64,000 nucleotides of DNA, taken from Macrolepiota albuminosa. Its lineage: Eukaryota; Basidiomycota; Agaricomycetes; Agaricales; Agaricaceae. Both the position numbers and the translations under genes were made by a program. Positions 9,997 through 20,317 of this stretch are shown one piece after another; positions within the stretch are counted from its first letter, which is position 1; every line of letters starts with the position of its first letter. The notes under the pieces were generated by a model, which was given only the letters and a program-made list of their open reading frames with translations, did no database searches and was not told where the DNA came from. Location of the stretch: positions 310,001-374,000 of the forward strand of contig JAMWFC010000079.1 of the NCBI GenBank assembly GCA_027475525.1, given 5' to 3'.

Positions 9997-11815
9997 GCGC
10001 AAGACAGGGGGTTCCTCCTGTAAGTCAGGCAGTGGTGTGTGTGGTATGCTAGGTGACAGGGGAAGTGTAGGCCCCAGTTGCCACTCCAAGTTGGCTGCAG
10101 ATCTAGTGACTAAAGCAGATCTGCCATCAGCGGCTCCATTATTAGCAATGGTCTTACTGTTGCCATTGACTACCGCTGATGGTGTTGGCCTCTGTTTCCA
10201 ATTTTTCCCTCTATTTTTGTGTGTAGCCTGCTGCTGCTGCTGCATTTTTTTCATGATCAGCTCAGGTGCCATACTCGGCAGCTACTGGCTACTTGTGATA
10301 GTTGAGATAAACCGTCCAGCGGAAGGTGTCACCAGATCCATACTGTCCTTGACGGTCTCTCCAGAAGTTCAGCAGACACAATAGCTCAGGCCAACTAAGA
10401 TTATGGGGATCTTGGAATATCAGACCCTCTGGAAGATATCTTGAATGTATGAATTGCTGATCATTGGTCCTCACTGCCTTGTAAGGAGCAGATTCATACC
10501 AGTAACCAGACACAATTTTTGATGGAGTGATCAGATGATGAGCAAAGGTAGAAAAAACTAGGATTCACTGTAATGAGTATTTAGATAGTCCTGGACAAGC
10601 ATTTCCAATTCTGCCCAAGTTTGAAATATATTTGGTCCTGGATCTGCTGGTAATATTGGGAATCCATCCCTATCCAGATCAAGAATGAGGTCATGGCGTG
10701 TAAGGATAGGAGGAGTCAAATCATGAGGTGATTGCATGTTGGACGGCATGTCTCTACCAAGAAGAGCAGACATGTAATCCATCATCTTCTTGTTGAGGTC
10801 ACTAACAAGGTCAGGAAAGGAGTCTTGAAAGGTAGGTCGGTTAGCATGGGTCAAGTATGACATATTGTCATGACTATAATTGGTGTCAAAATTGTTTAAA
10901 GAATGATGGCACCACATACATTCTAATAGTCATGCCTTCATCTGCATACCAACCAACAACAGTCCAACTCAACATGCCCATCTCTCTAAATCAAAGCACA
11001 TCTGCATTGTCCACATGCTTCAAACCGTGCTTTCAGGCCTTCCTGGAGAGACAATGATTAGAAAGTGGAATCAAGTAGACAGATGTACAACAAATAGAGG
11101 ATGGATGGGGGGTGGAAGGAGTACCAACTTGTGCTGAATTTCTGGTAGATTTCCTTTTTCACTCCATTCTGCCACCATCTTCTGTAAATGACTTTCCTCC
11201 TGTGGTGTGAGTTGATGCATAACATTTTTGACAGCCACATTATATTGTGCAAATGCATCCAATCCTGAGGCATTGTGATTCTTACCCCTCAACAAGTTCT
11301 GGATCTCCTTGTTTATCTCCTTTGCCATTGTCTGCTGGACAACATCTCGCAGTGAAGTTTTCAGGAGCACCTTTGGATCTTTATGCTGGTAATAAGGGTG
11401 CCAGCAATTCTTGATATACTGGACAACCTTCTATTCAAGCAAATGATGTCTAGTTCTTTGCAATGAGTTGCTGTACCTACTTTGATTCTCTCTGCCCATT
11501 CTTCCCCTGTCTTTGGCTCTGTTCCATTAGTGGCCCAGTAGTTGAAGATATCCGTTAGGATTTTATCCTTCAAGATAGCAGTTCCAGCTTGAGAAGTAGT
11601 TGAGGAGCAGTAGAGTTCCTTGTATGGTTCAAAGATAGATCTTTCTTCTGCTGTAAATATTGGTTCCACTCATCTTTTCTTTGGTGAAAATATTGGTTCA
11701 GGCGGTTGCAGGAGGGCAGACATGTTTGTAGACAATATAATTTTCTGCAACCACACAGTTCTCAACCAAAGGATCACATGATAAAATATAGATTTTCTGT
11801 TCAGTGTCCGTTGAT

Positions 11816-11836
11816 GACAAACGGATTCCGTTTGTC
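11816..11836. repeat. 21-nt palindrome
   Basis: GACAAACGGA and TCCGTTTGTC form a perfect 10-bp inverted repeat around a single T. It lies in a short TCCG-rich stretch (11805-11880) resembling the repeat at 4110-5335, between divergent gene A and KDZ-1. It might be a binding site or just part of that repeat. Confidence 0.5.
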
Positions 11837-11959
11837 TTCGACGGATAGGGTCCGCTGTCCGCTGGTATCCGGCCCGTCCAAATTGGGGCATATTGCCGAT
11901 ATCGATGAGCGGTCTCATTAGATATCCCGTACAATGGCTAGGTCCTGGCCATAGATATT

Positions 11960-12570
11960 TTGATCATGAACCTGAACTCTCTAAAGAAACGCAAGCGACC
12001 AAAAACAACAGTCATCAGACAAAGGGACCTCATCCCGTTTGCTGAGGAAAGGACACGACTCACTCAGAACACACGAGGGTTGCCAGTCCTCATAACACAA
12101 CGGCTACCACTGGGTCCCGCTCCTATTGTAACTGGTGCACCACCTGCGGCATTTGCAGATGATGATAACTTTGCACACTTGGACAATAATCCAACGGTAG
12201 ATGATGTAGATGATACAATGCCCATATTCATAAGGCATGTAAAAGTGATTTGAATGTATGCTATTATTGAGAGTGAATTATTCAAGTTCATACATAGACA
12301 CAGGCAGATTATCTTAATGACTTCATCAACCATGTTCCACAGTTGCTCAATGGATTGCTTGGTCGTGAATCAATGGATGACCAGATTATCTTAATGACTT
12401 CATCAACCATGTTCCACAGTTGCTCAATGGATTGCTTGGTCGTGAATCAATGGATGACGTTACTAATTGCCTTGCTTGTCCTGACCATTACCTTGCACGA
12501 TGGCAATGCCATGATTGCATTGGGTCAAGAATATTCTGTCACGGATGTTTCTGCCATACAAACGACTCCA
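11960..12570 (+). pseudogene. KDZ transposase N-terminal fragment (KDZ-1)
   Basis: From an ATG near 11965 the frame encodes a basic start (KKRKRPKT, then RQRDLIPFAEE), a Pro-rich and an acidic stretch, then a likely intron (about 12250-12304, GTGATTTG...CACAG). A cysteine cluster follows: C-L-A-C, then W-Q-C-H-D-C and C-H-G-C. This is the start expected of basidiomycete KDZ transposases with a CxC2-type cluster. The catalytic core is missing because the frame runs into LTR fragment F3 at about 12571. The 77-bp duplication at 12305-12458 disrupts the frame; taking one copy out gives ...LLGRESMDD-VTNCLACP... in a single frame. The family call rests on the cysteine pattern and on memory of KDZ proteins. 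A remote DDE-type core elsewhere cannot be assigned to this copy. Confidence 0.55.
12305..12458. repeat. Exact 77-bp abutting duplication (probable assembly join)
   Basis: Positions 12305-12381 equal 12382-12458 exactly, and the outer bases differ. It interrupts the KDZ-1 frame, which is restored with one copy. See the finding on 77-bp duplications. Confidence 0.85.
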
Positions 12571-12806
12571 AGGGGCAAACTCTGGCTTATGTAAGCAATT
12601 TCTATGCAGTGTTAAAGGGGCCTACACTTGTCTGAATAATAGCTAAAGAACCAGAGCACCTCAAAAGCTGAAAGTAGTACTAATAAATAGTGTTGAAAGA
12701 ATAAAAGCAGTAAAGTAAAAGAATAACAGAAGATATAAGAAAATAAATGAAGAGGAAATGAAAGAATAAAGAATGAGAGAGGGAAAAAATGAGGAGTTTC
12801 CTGACA
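12571..12806 (-). mobile_element. Truncated LTR, family F copy 3
   Basis: On the minus strand the sequence starts TGTCAGGAAACTCCTC at 12806 and follows F1 and F2 (including the CACCTCAA..AGAACCAGAGCA part seen on the plus strand) to about 12571. The 3' half of the LTR is absent. It abuts KDZ-1 directly. No TSD can be read because one end is lost. Confidence 0.7.
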
Positions 12807-13140
12807 CAGTAATGCTTGTATTCTATCTAAAGGTCCTGCTGCACTTTCTGACAGCTTCTAGGTCTGGAATAATCAATTTATCTCCTGAGTGAGCACTTGT
12901 TTTGCATTGTAATATGTGGTGCTAATGTTTTCTAAATCTATTGACAGTGGATTACTATCTAAACAAAAGGTTTCTGCCTTGCATAAAGAGTTTGTATATT
13001 AATTGTTGTGTTTGTGACTATTTTTTTACTGAATGCCTTGGTGTCAGTTCTGTTAGTATTCTTACTATGCCATTGCCCAAGAAAAAGAGGTCTGTGTCCA
13101 TTCTATCCATTGATACTCCTGTCATGTTTGTATCTCCATT

Positions 13141-13638
13141 TGTCAGGAGACTCCTCATTTCTTCCTTTCTTCACTCCTTATCTCTTCACTCTTCTTTCAT
13201 TCATTCTTTTATTTCTTCTAATATTATCTCATTTTACTGTTTCTATTCTTCCAACACTATCTATTAGTACTATTCTCAACTCTTGAGGTGCTCTGGTTCT
13301 TTAGCTACCATTCAGACAAGTATGGGCCCCTCAGCACCGCTTCAAGACTGCTTGTATAAGCCAGAGTTTGCCAGAGCTTGCCCCTTATTTGTGCAATTGT
13401 TTGTGTAGGAAATTTTTGAGTTTTTAAGGTTTTGTTGTACTGTACAGTTGTTTTCCATGCTTCAGAGGCCCAAGAAGCATCCAACCTGGCATAGGAAATC
13501 CCTAGACTTGTTCTCTTTGAATCTCCCTCTGCCAGGTGAGTAGTTATCATAATATTATCAGTATATATTTTAATACACTTTGGATCTCCCTCTGCCAGCT
13601 GTGTGACTGAGCCACAGCCTCCAGAGGTTGCCCTTACA
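13141..13638 (+). mobile_element. Solo LTR, family F copy 2
   Basis: Termini are TGTCAGGAGA...GCCCTTACA, with CCATT at 13136-13140 and CCATT at 13639-13643 as a perfect 5-bp TSD. It aligns to F1 over its whole length and lacks the 77-bp duplication. No coding region is attached. Confidence 0.88.
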
Positions 13639-13643
13639 CCATT

Positions 13644-14166
13644 TTTCTTGTTGCTTTGCTTGACTGCTGTTATGTATCTAGGCTATGGCTAAATTAACTG
13701 CTGAAGATGCAACTTTGTTGTCAAGTAGTAGTATTGTGTATGTAATTTACAATTTGTTTGTATTTATATGCAGTTTTTCTTATGTTTTTGCACTCTCAAG
13801 ATACTTTTATATCATGATGGAGAAGGCTTTGTTTGCAAGCCAGTCAAGTCTTAAAAGGCCATGTGCCAGAGCTGCAATGAAGGCTGCTAGTCTGATTTTG
13901 GATGACAATTGAATTGTCTGACAATGATAATGATGACTTGCCTGTTGTGTCAATGTGGATTGTTTCTTTTATATTATTGGCTTGTGCTTATTTTGTTCTT
14001 TTTATTTTGAGATAAAATTGCTCAGCAGCCCCTATCTAAGCTACTTGTTACAAAAGAGCCATCAAACTTGACTCTTATTGTAGCAGCAGGCGACAATAAC
14101 ATGAGTAATGGGTGCAGAGTGTGCTGGAGATATGAGTGTCAGGTCTAATCAGCCAGGCCTAGCCAG
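13644..14166. other. No recognisable gene; one short forward ORF
   Basis: A 75-codon forward ORF starts at 13685 (MAKLTAEDAT...) and contains a hydrophobic, membrane-like middle. It has no family resemblance I can name and may be an exon or chance. The rest is AT-rich. Confidence 0.3.
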
Positions 14167-15013
14167 TGTAGTACTTGGTTGCAAGTAGTACTGATAGTTC
14201 TGGGGCTTGATGGTGTAGAAGGTTACTTGCAGTGCACACTGACTTGATGATGAAATTGATATATTTGAAGGCTTTCAATAATCTTCCTGAAAGCAGAGGG
14301 TTCTCAACAAACTCCAGCCTAAGTGATTCACTCCCTGGGAACCACCGAGCCTTTGCCTATCAATTGCCTGTCTATTATCTACTAAACTTGGGCTATTTAT
14401 ACTGTTTTTCTGGTGCACAGACCACTATCTACACATGACTCTTTTGTTGTCAACTCCCCAGCCTCCAGAACATATTTGATAGTCCAATTTCCCTTTTGAG
14501 AGGCATGTTTCGGTGCCACCAGTTCCACTATTCAACTTCTTGTTCCACCATTCCTCTGGATGTCTCTGATTGCCACTTCCCCATTTGCTTCAGCTCCATT
14601 TAGCACGATCCCATTCATAGATCCTTCTTTCCTCTTTTAGTGCTTCCCTGCATTCCATGCTTCTTTTGACATCCCTCCATGCTTCTTTTCCTTTCCCCTT
14701 TCAGTCATGTCAAATCGGGCATTGTCAGATCTGATCTTGATCTAGATCATCACAATTTGATCCTATTTCATCACTTCTGCCAGCTCCCATGCTTCCCCTC
14801 CCCATTACAGTGGTTGGACTATTGTTGAGTAGATAGCTTGAGCTGGTCCCTGCCCTTTATTCTGTACTGTCTGTGTATTTATTAGGGTGTTTTTGGAGAT
14901 ATAATTTGTTGAGACTGCTACCAGGAGGCTTACAGTTTTCAGCCCATAATTAAATGTTTATTTTGACTTCTGGTGCATGTTATGTCCCTGACTGCTGGTA
15001 CAGCGTCGTATCA
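14167..15013 (+). mobile_element. Solo LTR, family D copy 2
   Basis: It starts TGTAGTACTTGG and ends CGTCGTATCA. CCAG at 14163-14166 and 14014-plus-1000 (15014-15017) is a perfect 4-bp TSD. It is the shortest clean copy of the family (847 bp) and a good reference for it. Confidence 0.88.
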
Positions 15014-15854
15014 CCAGGGTGGTGCCAGCCTGATATCTGATAATCCAGTACCCTTCAAGAGCTCAGAGAGACTGATGGGATTCTTGGGCATTTTTGAGGG
15101 CACTCCAGGGCTGAGATGGAGCTATGCACTGGTCAGTTGGTACAAGTTGTGACACTGACCAGCACATGACTTACCAGACTATTGTTAACATACCATGCAT
15201 GAGAGGGCCAAGCCAGAGCCTGCAGGTAGTTCTCCTGCATCACTGACCTCAAAAATATGTGCAGGTTCCTAAAACCCACTGAAATCACCTTTAGAGCCAT
15301 TCAGGATGCATAGCTTAACAAAGGGTGGGGTGGAGTGGAGTGGAGTGAGAGTGGAGTTGCACTGTCATCCATGTAATATTGAGCATGGGATGACTAGACC
15401 CTGCCTCCAGGACAAGCACAGGTTGCTCTAAAAAAGAAGTTAGACCTCCAACTAGGATTACTGTAGAACCACTCATATTTCTAAGCAAGCAATGCCACAC
15501 ACTCTTGGTTATGCCAGTGCTAGTACCTTATATCCTGTGCTTCCCACTCTAGATGTTCTATGACTTTGCTGGTCACAGCAAGTATTGGTTTATGTGTGGA
15601 CATGCAGAACATATTGGTTGAAAATAGTGATTTTTCTTTCATAAGTTGAGAGTAGCAGGGCTTGGACTCCCATGCTTGGACTACTAGACCAAACTGCTAA
15701 CTACATGCACCTTGCTTGATGCTGAGAGAAAGTGATGTCACAATCCCCACTCTCAAAACCACTCCCAAAACCACCTTACCAACCATACACTTTGATCAAT
15801 CCTGCTATCATCATTTTGTCACTACCTTACTCGGCACCCTGGATTATCCTGCTT
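15014..15854. other. No gene seen; GTGGA pentamer microsatellite
   Basis: A short run of GTGGA/GGAGT units lies at 15326-15357. A weak tRNA-like segment on the minus strand (about 15648-15720) was not accepted as a gene. Short ORFs have no motifs. Confidence 0.4.
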
Positions 15855-16070
15855 CAGTGGCTTAAGAAATGTCTTATGTTTTATAGTTTTTGAAAGATGG
15901 CATTGGCATGTAAGATTAGAAGTACCTAAAATTTTGAACAAGTCATGTTAAATTCTATGGAATTGTAGCAACAGATTGCATCTAAGATTATATAATTTGA
16001 ATCAAAACTGATTGAGTAATGACAATTTTGAAATATTCACTTATTGGCACACTTTTTTGAGCATCTCTAA
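15855..16070 (+). repeat. Left terminal inverted repeat of the Tc1/mariner element
   Basis: It matches the reverse complement of 17217-17433 with scattered mismatches. Outer motif CAGTGGCTTAAGAAATGTC (15855-15873) and inner motif, reading in the opposite direction near 16041-16070 (GGCACACTTTTTTGAGC), are diverged copies of one core. Confidence 0.8.
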
Positions 16071-16217
16071 TTTTGCAGGTTTATTTCCATTTTACTTAGA
16101 AATAAAAGTAAGTTGTATATAGGAATATAAACAAAGTCATGTGACCATCTTTGAATATATTTGGAAGTGGTTCAAGCTGGTTGAACCACATTTTAGCTTT
16201 CAACCACCATTATAAAA

Positions 16218-17206
16218 AATACTCCTCCTGCACAACACTCTGCTGTTGCTTCTCTTCTTGCTGAAGGGTATTCTCTGTGCCAGATTGAGGCTAAAACTAG
16301 TCTACGGATGTCTACTATTGGAAGGATTGATAGAGAGTTGGAAGTAGACAAGGAAAACCATTCTCAAGGCCATTCTGCTAAGCTTACTCAGTCTATTGTT
16401 CAACAAATTTCAACTAAGAGACTTGATACAGCTGTCTAGGCCACCAATTTTATCAACAACATTTTTCCAATCCTGTCTCTCTTCAGACTGTCCAGAATAT
16501 GCTGAAGAATAAGGAGTATTGATCTGCTATGAAGAGGAAAGTTTCTATGCTTAAAGCTAGACATTGGCAACTACAACTTAAATGGGCTCAGAAGCATCAG
16601 AACTGGACTGTGGAGAACTGGAAAAAGGTGTTGTGAACAGATGAGACAAAGATCAACAAGATTTGGTCAGATATGTATGGAAACCATAAGGGAAATGCAT
16701 TTCAGACTGAACAACTACACCTGCTGAGAAGCATGGAGGAGGAAAATAATCTCATGGTATGGGGCTGTATGAGTTGGAATAGTAAGAAAGCTGGTAGAGG
16801 TGGTGGAAATCATGGATGCAGAACAATACTGTGAACTTTTGGATGATGGAGCAAAGAAGAGCTTGAGAAGTTGGAAATAGAGGAGAGTGCCTGCTATTTT
16901 CAACAAGACAATGACTCCAAACAAAACTCCAAGAAGGCTGACAAGTGGTTTGAAGACAACAACTTTGATGTCCTCTAGTGGCCAGCCCAATTCCCTGATC
17001 TCAACCCTATTGAACACCTCTGGAAGTACCTCAAGGAGCAGCTTAGAGAGTATGAAATACCTCCTCATACTTTCTACAAATTGTGAGAGAGGGTTGCAAA
17101 GAAGTGGAATAAAATACCACTAGAAGTATGCCAAGGGCTGATAGAAAGCATGCCTAGAAAGATTCAAGCAGTTTTCAAAGCAAATGGAGGACATGCAAAG
17201 TACTAG
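16218..17206 (+). pseudogene. Tc1/mariner transposase pseudogene
   Basis: The forward frames give a helix-turn-helix N-terminal region (SLLAEGYSLCQIEAKTSL), then the DDE core. The T-D-E-T-K motif with the first catalytic Asp is at about 16640, M-V-W-G-C-M-S-W near 16755-16780, F-Q-Q-D-N-D with the second Asp near 16898-16915, and P-D-L-N-P-I-E-H-L-W-K with the third acidic residue near 16995-17030. It ends Y-TAG at 17206. In-frame stops and frameshifts occur (a TGA just before T-D-E-T-K, a break near 16830, a TAG in the V-L-x-W-P-A-Q segment). The enzyme would cut and paste its own element at TA sites, but this copy cannot encode it. Confidence 0.85.
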
Positions 17207-17216
17207 ATACCAAAAT

Positions 17217-17433
17217 TAAAGATGGTCAAAAAAGTGTTCCAATGAGTGAATATTTTAAAATGGCCATTACTTAATCAGTTTTGATTTAAATTACAGAATT
17301 CTAAATGTGATTTGTAGCTACAATGCTATAGTATTTTACATGATTTATTCAAAATTTTAGGTACTTCCAATCTTACATGCCAATGCCATCTTTCAAAGAC
17401 TAGGAAACATTGGGACACTTTTTTGAGCCATTG
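17217..17433 (-). repeat. Right terminal inverted repeat of the Tc1/mariner element
   Basis: It contains inner core GTCAAAAAAGTGTTCCAATG (17225-17244) and, in the opposite orientation, outer core CATTGGGACACTTTTTTGAG (17409-17427). It ends GCCATTG at 17433, followed by TA. Confidence 0.8.
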
Positions 17434-20206
17434 TATTATGGACATCACTGTTAGGACCCACCATCACACACTTTTCTAAATGACCCAGTCATCACTTAGT
17501 CTACACTCAGCTATTACACATCACACTAGCACCTCTGACCCACTGATTACATGTTCAGCAAGTGCAATCTCCTATATGAAATTGTATCCCTGACCTGCTG
17601 CCACCTACAGTCTTTGGAAGCTATTATAGACACCTTAGAAACCTGTTAGACACCCAGAGCATGTATCTGGAGTACAACTACTCTTATACCTCAGTTTCAA
17701 TATTGCCCAGATCTATTGTTATTTCTTTGCTTCTTTGCATGCCTCATTTGTAAATACTTGACTGGCATGCACTTTGCAACTTAACCACCATCTCTGGTCT
17801 TATTTAGAAACTCTATATCCTTGACTCAACCTTAGCCTCTTTACTCAGTTCTTTCAACCCAACCCTGGAATAAGTCTTTCAACCCTGGACTTGTCCTTTT
17901 CTGCCATCTAGAGCCCCAGAGCACATTCTGAAGCACCAGGAATCCTGAGTACATGTAGTTTGGCACTTGAGTCTGCCTTTTAAGAGTGCTGCTTTTCTTG
18001 GAAGGCCCCCAGGTCAGCAGAAGCTGACACATGCATGTGTTATGCTAAAAGTACACATAATCCTGAATAAGATTGGCTGTACAAAAAATTTTGAACTCTG
18101 AATAACCCTCTTTTTACTTACATAAGAGTTAGAAATTTCAATCCAACCTAAGTTCAGCTCATAAAAAGGATCTTAGCAATATCAAAGAAATTATAAACTA
18201 CCGCTTAACAAACTCAAGAGAACTTTGTCAAATTTATCATTTATATAGATACCAATTATAGAGGAAATCTTGATATAAAATGCTTAATATTAGAGTATGT
18301 GTTTATGATGAGTAGTGGGGCAGACTTATAGTTAAAGAGACAGAGCATGTTACTCTATGGTGCAATGGAGACAATACATTGTAACAACATATGAAATGCA
18401 ACAAGGTCTTTGAATTCACAACTTCATTGATCTTCTCCAACTACTGCCAATTATACTTCATGACAACAATCACTCATCAATAGCCCTTGCTGAGACAAAA
18501 GACATAAAGTAAATCTGACTGGTCCAGAAGGTGGTGGATCAATCCCTGATAGGGGCAATATCCTGGCATGAAACCTTTGAGCCCAAGTTTGATAAGGGTT
18601 GGGAGAAACAAGCTACTGACCCTGGCATTTTTAGGACAGAGGGGGGTATCCACCAACCAGATAGGTCAGGCTTACTTGATGTTTGGAGACATTCTACTCA
18701 GTAACTGTGACTTAGTAGAATGTCTCCCAACATTCATTTTCCATTTCAGTGTGGAGAATTGACATATAATTGTCAGCTGATTCAGCTACAATGATGCATT
18801 GTACCATATAATTAGACCTCTAATAAAATGCATTAGGCATCATCCTCTGATTTGAATATAGTGAGTAAAGAAACCAGAAGCCTGAAGCTGCAAGATGTCT
18901 AGTTTGAGAAAAAGTTCTATTAGAGGAAATAACTTGGAAAGTAATAACAAATAATGCACCAAGTAAGAGGAGACTGGCTCCTCTCTGAAATATCTCTGTG
19001 CTAGGCCTTAACCAAACCAATAACTGAACCTAACTGAACCCTAGGAGTCTAACATTAACAACCCAATATTAGCAAAAAAAATCCAAGCTGCTAACATATG
19101 AGCTATAGACAGATCTTATACCTGTTAACTCTTTTGATTCATGTTGATACCATAGTCTGCTGGTTAACACTTATTATTGTTATATTACTATAAATACTAT
19201 AAAAGTTTGTGTGTTCAATCCTTTTTGCTTCATTTTTAGTATAATAATGCATTAGAGACCTATTACAGAGAATAATTCATTATTCTGTCAGTATCAGGTG
19301 TGAATTTCAGGACATACAAAAGTAGGATATCAGCAGACATTGTACCACAGGATGTCTAGTGACCTCCACAAAGGTGGGTTCATTCTCCCCAATATTATTC
19401 CAGAATGGCCCATGGAAATGCATGGTGAATGGGCCAGAGTCAGTCCCCCAAGACAAAAGCACAATTGTTGGAGTAAATCCAGAGTACTGCACTGTTTTTA
19501 CTTTCTGGGTCTGCTGGGGAATGGTCTTGTTCATACCTGTGTTCTCATTAGACACACTCTCCTTTCTTGTGGTATCCTCTGGAAAATGAAGGTATCTTCT
19601 GTGGCTTTTCAATATATGCTCAAACAAACTCAAGACCATGCTGTGTACTATACCAGACACATTAATGAGTAGCTACTTATCAGTCATGAGATAATTGGCA
19701 CAAAGCAGGCATTGTTAGTCTGGACCTTGGGTCAAATCTTCCTGATATACTCTTGTTGTTGTGATGTTTTGTTTTATCAAGTTTTGTTTGCCATCTATCC
19801 GTAATTCAATCAAGGAGGCTGAGTAATGAGCAGGCTTTGACAGCTCCTTGGCATCTTAGAAAAAAGAACCTTCAACATGTACATACACACAATGAAGTAG
19901 GATGCAACCCAAAATCTAAACTAAACAGACTCCTGCTCTTTCTGTGTTTCCAATTACAAGACAACCAAACTTCCTATGGTAATTTCTGACATGCGGGAAC
20001 TCTATCGAGCTGTCGAATCTCATCCATACATAATAATAAACGGTGTGCTCAAATCAAGTGTCATCCCATGGTCATTTTTAGTATGGCAGCCCAATCATTG
20101 ATAAGTCATGTATCAATCAACAACATCTTATCTATTGATATCCAGAAAAGAAATTGTCCCTTGCTGCTGACGTTTGATCGTCCTGATCACCCCATCTTTC
20201 CCAACG
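17434..20206. other. No gene seen: AT-rich intergenic sequence
   Basis: Only short ORFs without motifs occur (longest about 117 codons near 19307-19672, open on both strands). No LTR termini, tRNA fold or domain could be supported. Confidence 0.45.
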
Positions 20207-20214
20207 TATAAAAA
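20207..20214 (+). promoter_or_regulatory. TATA box of the seven-TM gene
   Basis: TATAAAAA lies 104 bases upstream of the ATG at 20318, in a stretch without upstream ATG codons in frame. Confidence 0.5.
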
Positions 20215-20317
20215 CCAGGGATATGTATAGTAGTCTGGTACTCAAGACCTAATCTCTGTGACAACTTTTTCCCTTCACTCCACACGTCTGGACTACATAT
20301 CTGCTTTGCACCTGGCA

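Larger units (their letters stand above)
8543..11669 (-). pseudogene. Uncharacterised multi-exon gene A, split by solo LTR D1
   Basis: Minus-strand blocks in order are 11669-11440, about 11370-11100, 10917-10558, 10513 to 9997 and, after the LTR, 8960-8543. The first two blocks are helical and Glu/Lys-rich, without a known fold. The third ends with an Asp-rich D-x-D-G-x-P-I-L-P motif. The fourth carries a Y-L-P-E-G-x-x-F-x-D-P motif followed by a Trp-rich F-W-R-D-R-Q segment. The tail has poly-Gln (CTG repeat near 10230), Lys-rich and Pro-rich parts and stops at 8543. I recall this architecture from many uncharacterised agaricomycete proteins that accompany transposons, but I know no function. 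Removing LTR D1 and one GCGC copy joins the frame without a break (...PPVLR then LLHTLQ...). The gene was therefore probably open when D1 inserted. Exact splice sites were not all resolved. Confidence 0.5.
15855..17433 (+). mobile_element. Degenerate Tc1/mariner element (1.58 kb)
   Basis: About 215-bp terminal inverted repeats (15855-16070 and 17217-17433) bracket a single transposase pseudogene. The right end runs ...GAGCCATTG into TA, the expected Tc1/mariner target. The left flank reads TT, presumably a mutated TA. Confidence 0.85.

Noticed and set aside
15648..15720. tRNA-like segment on the minus strand (TGGTCTAGTAG...GAGTCCAAGCC)
   Set aside because: Only weak A- and B-box resemblance and no fold; not distinct enough from chance to add to the SINE-like set.
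18331..18430. A-box-like TGGTGCAATGG followed by TTTGAATTC
   Set aside because: No B-box consensus and no tRNA arms.
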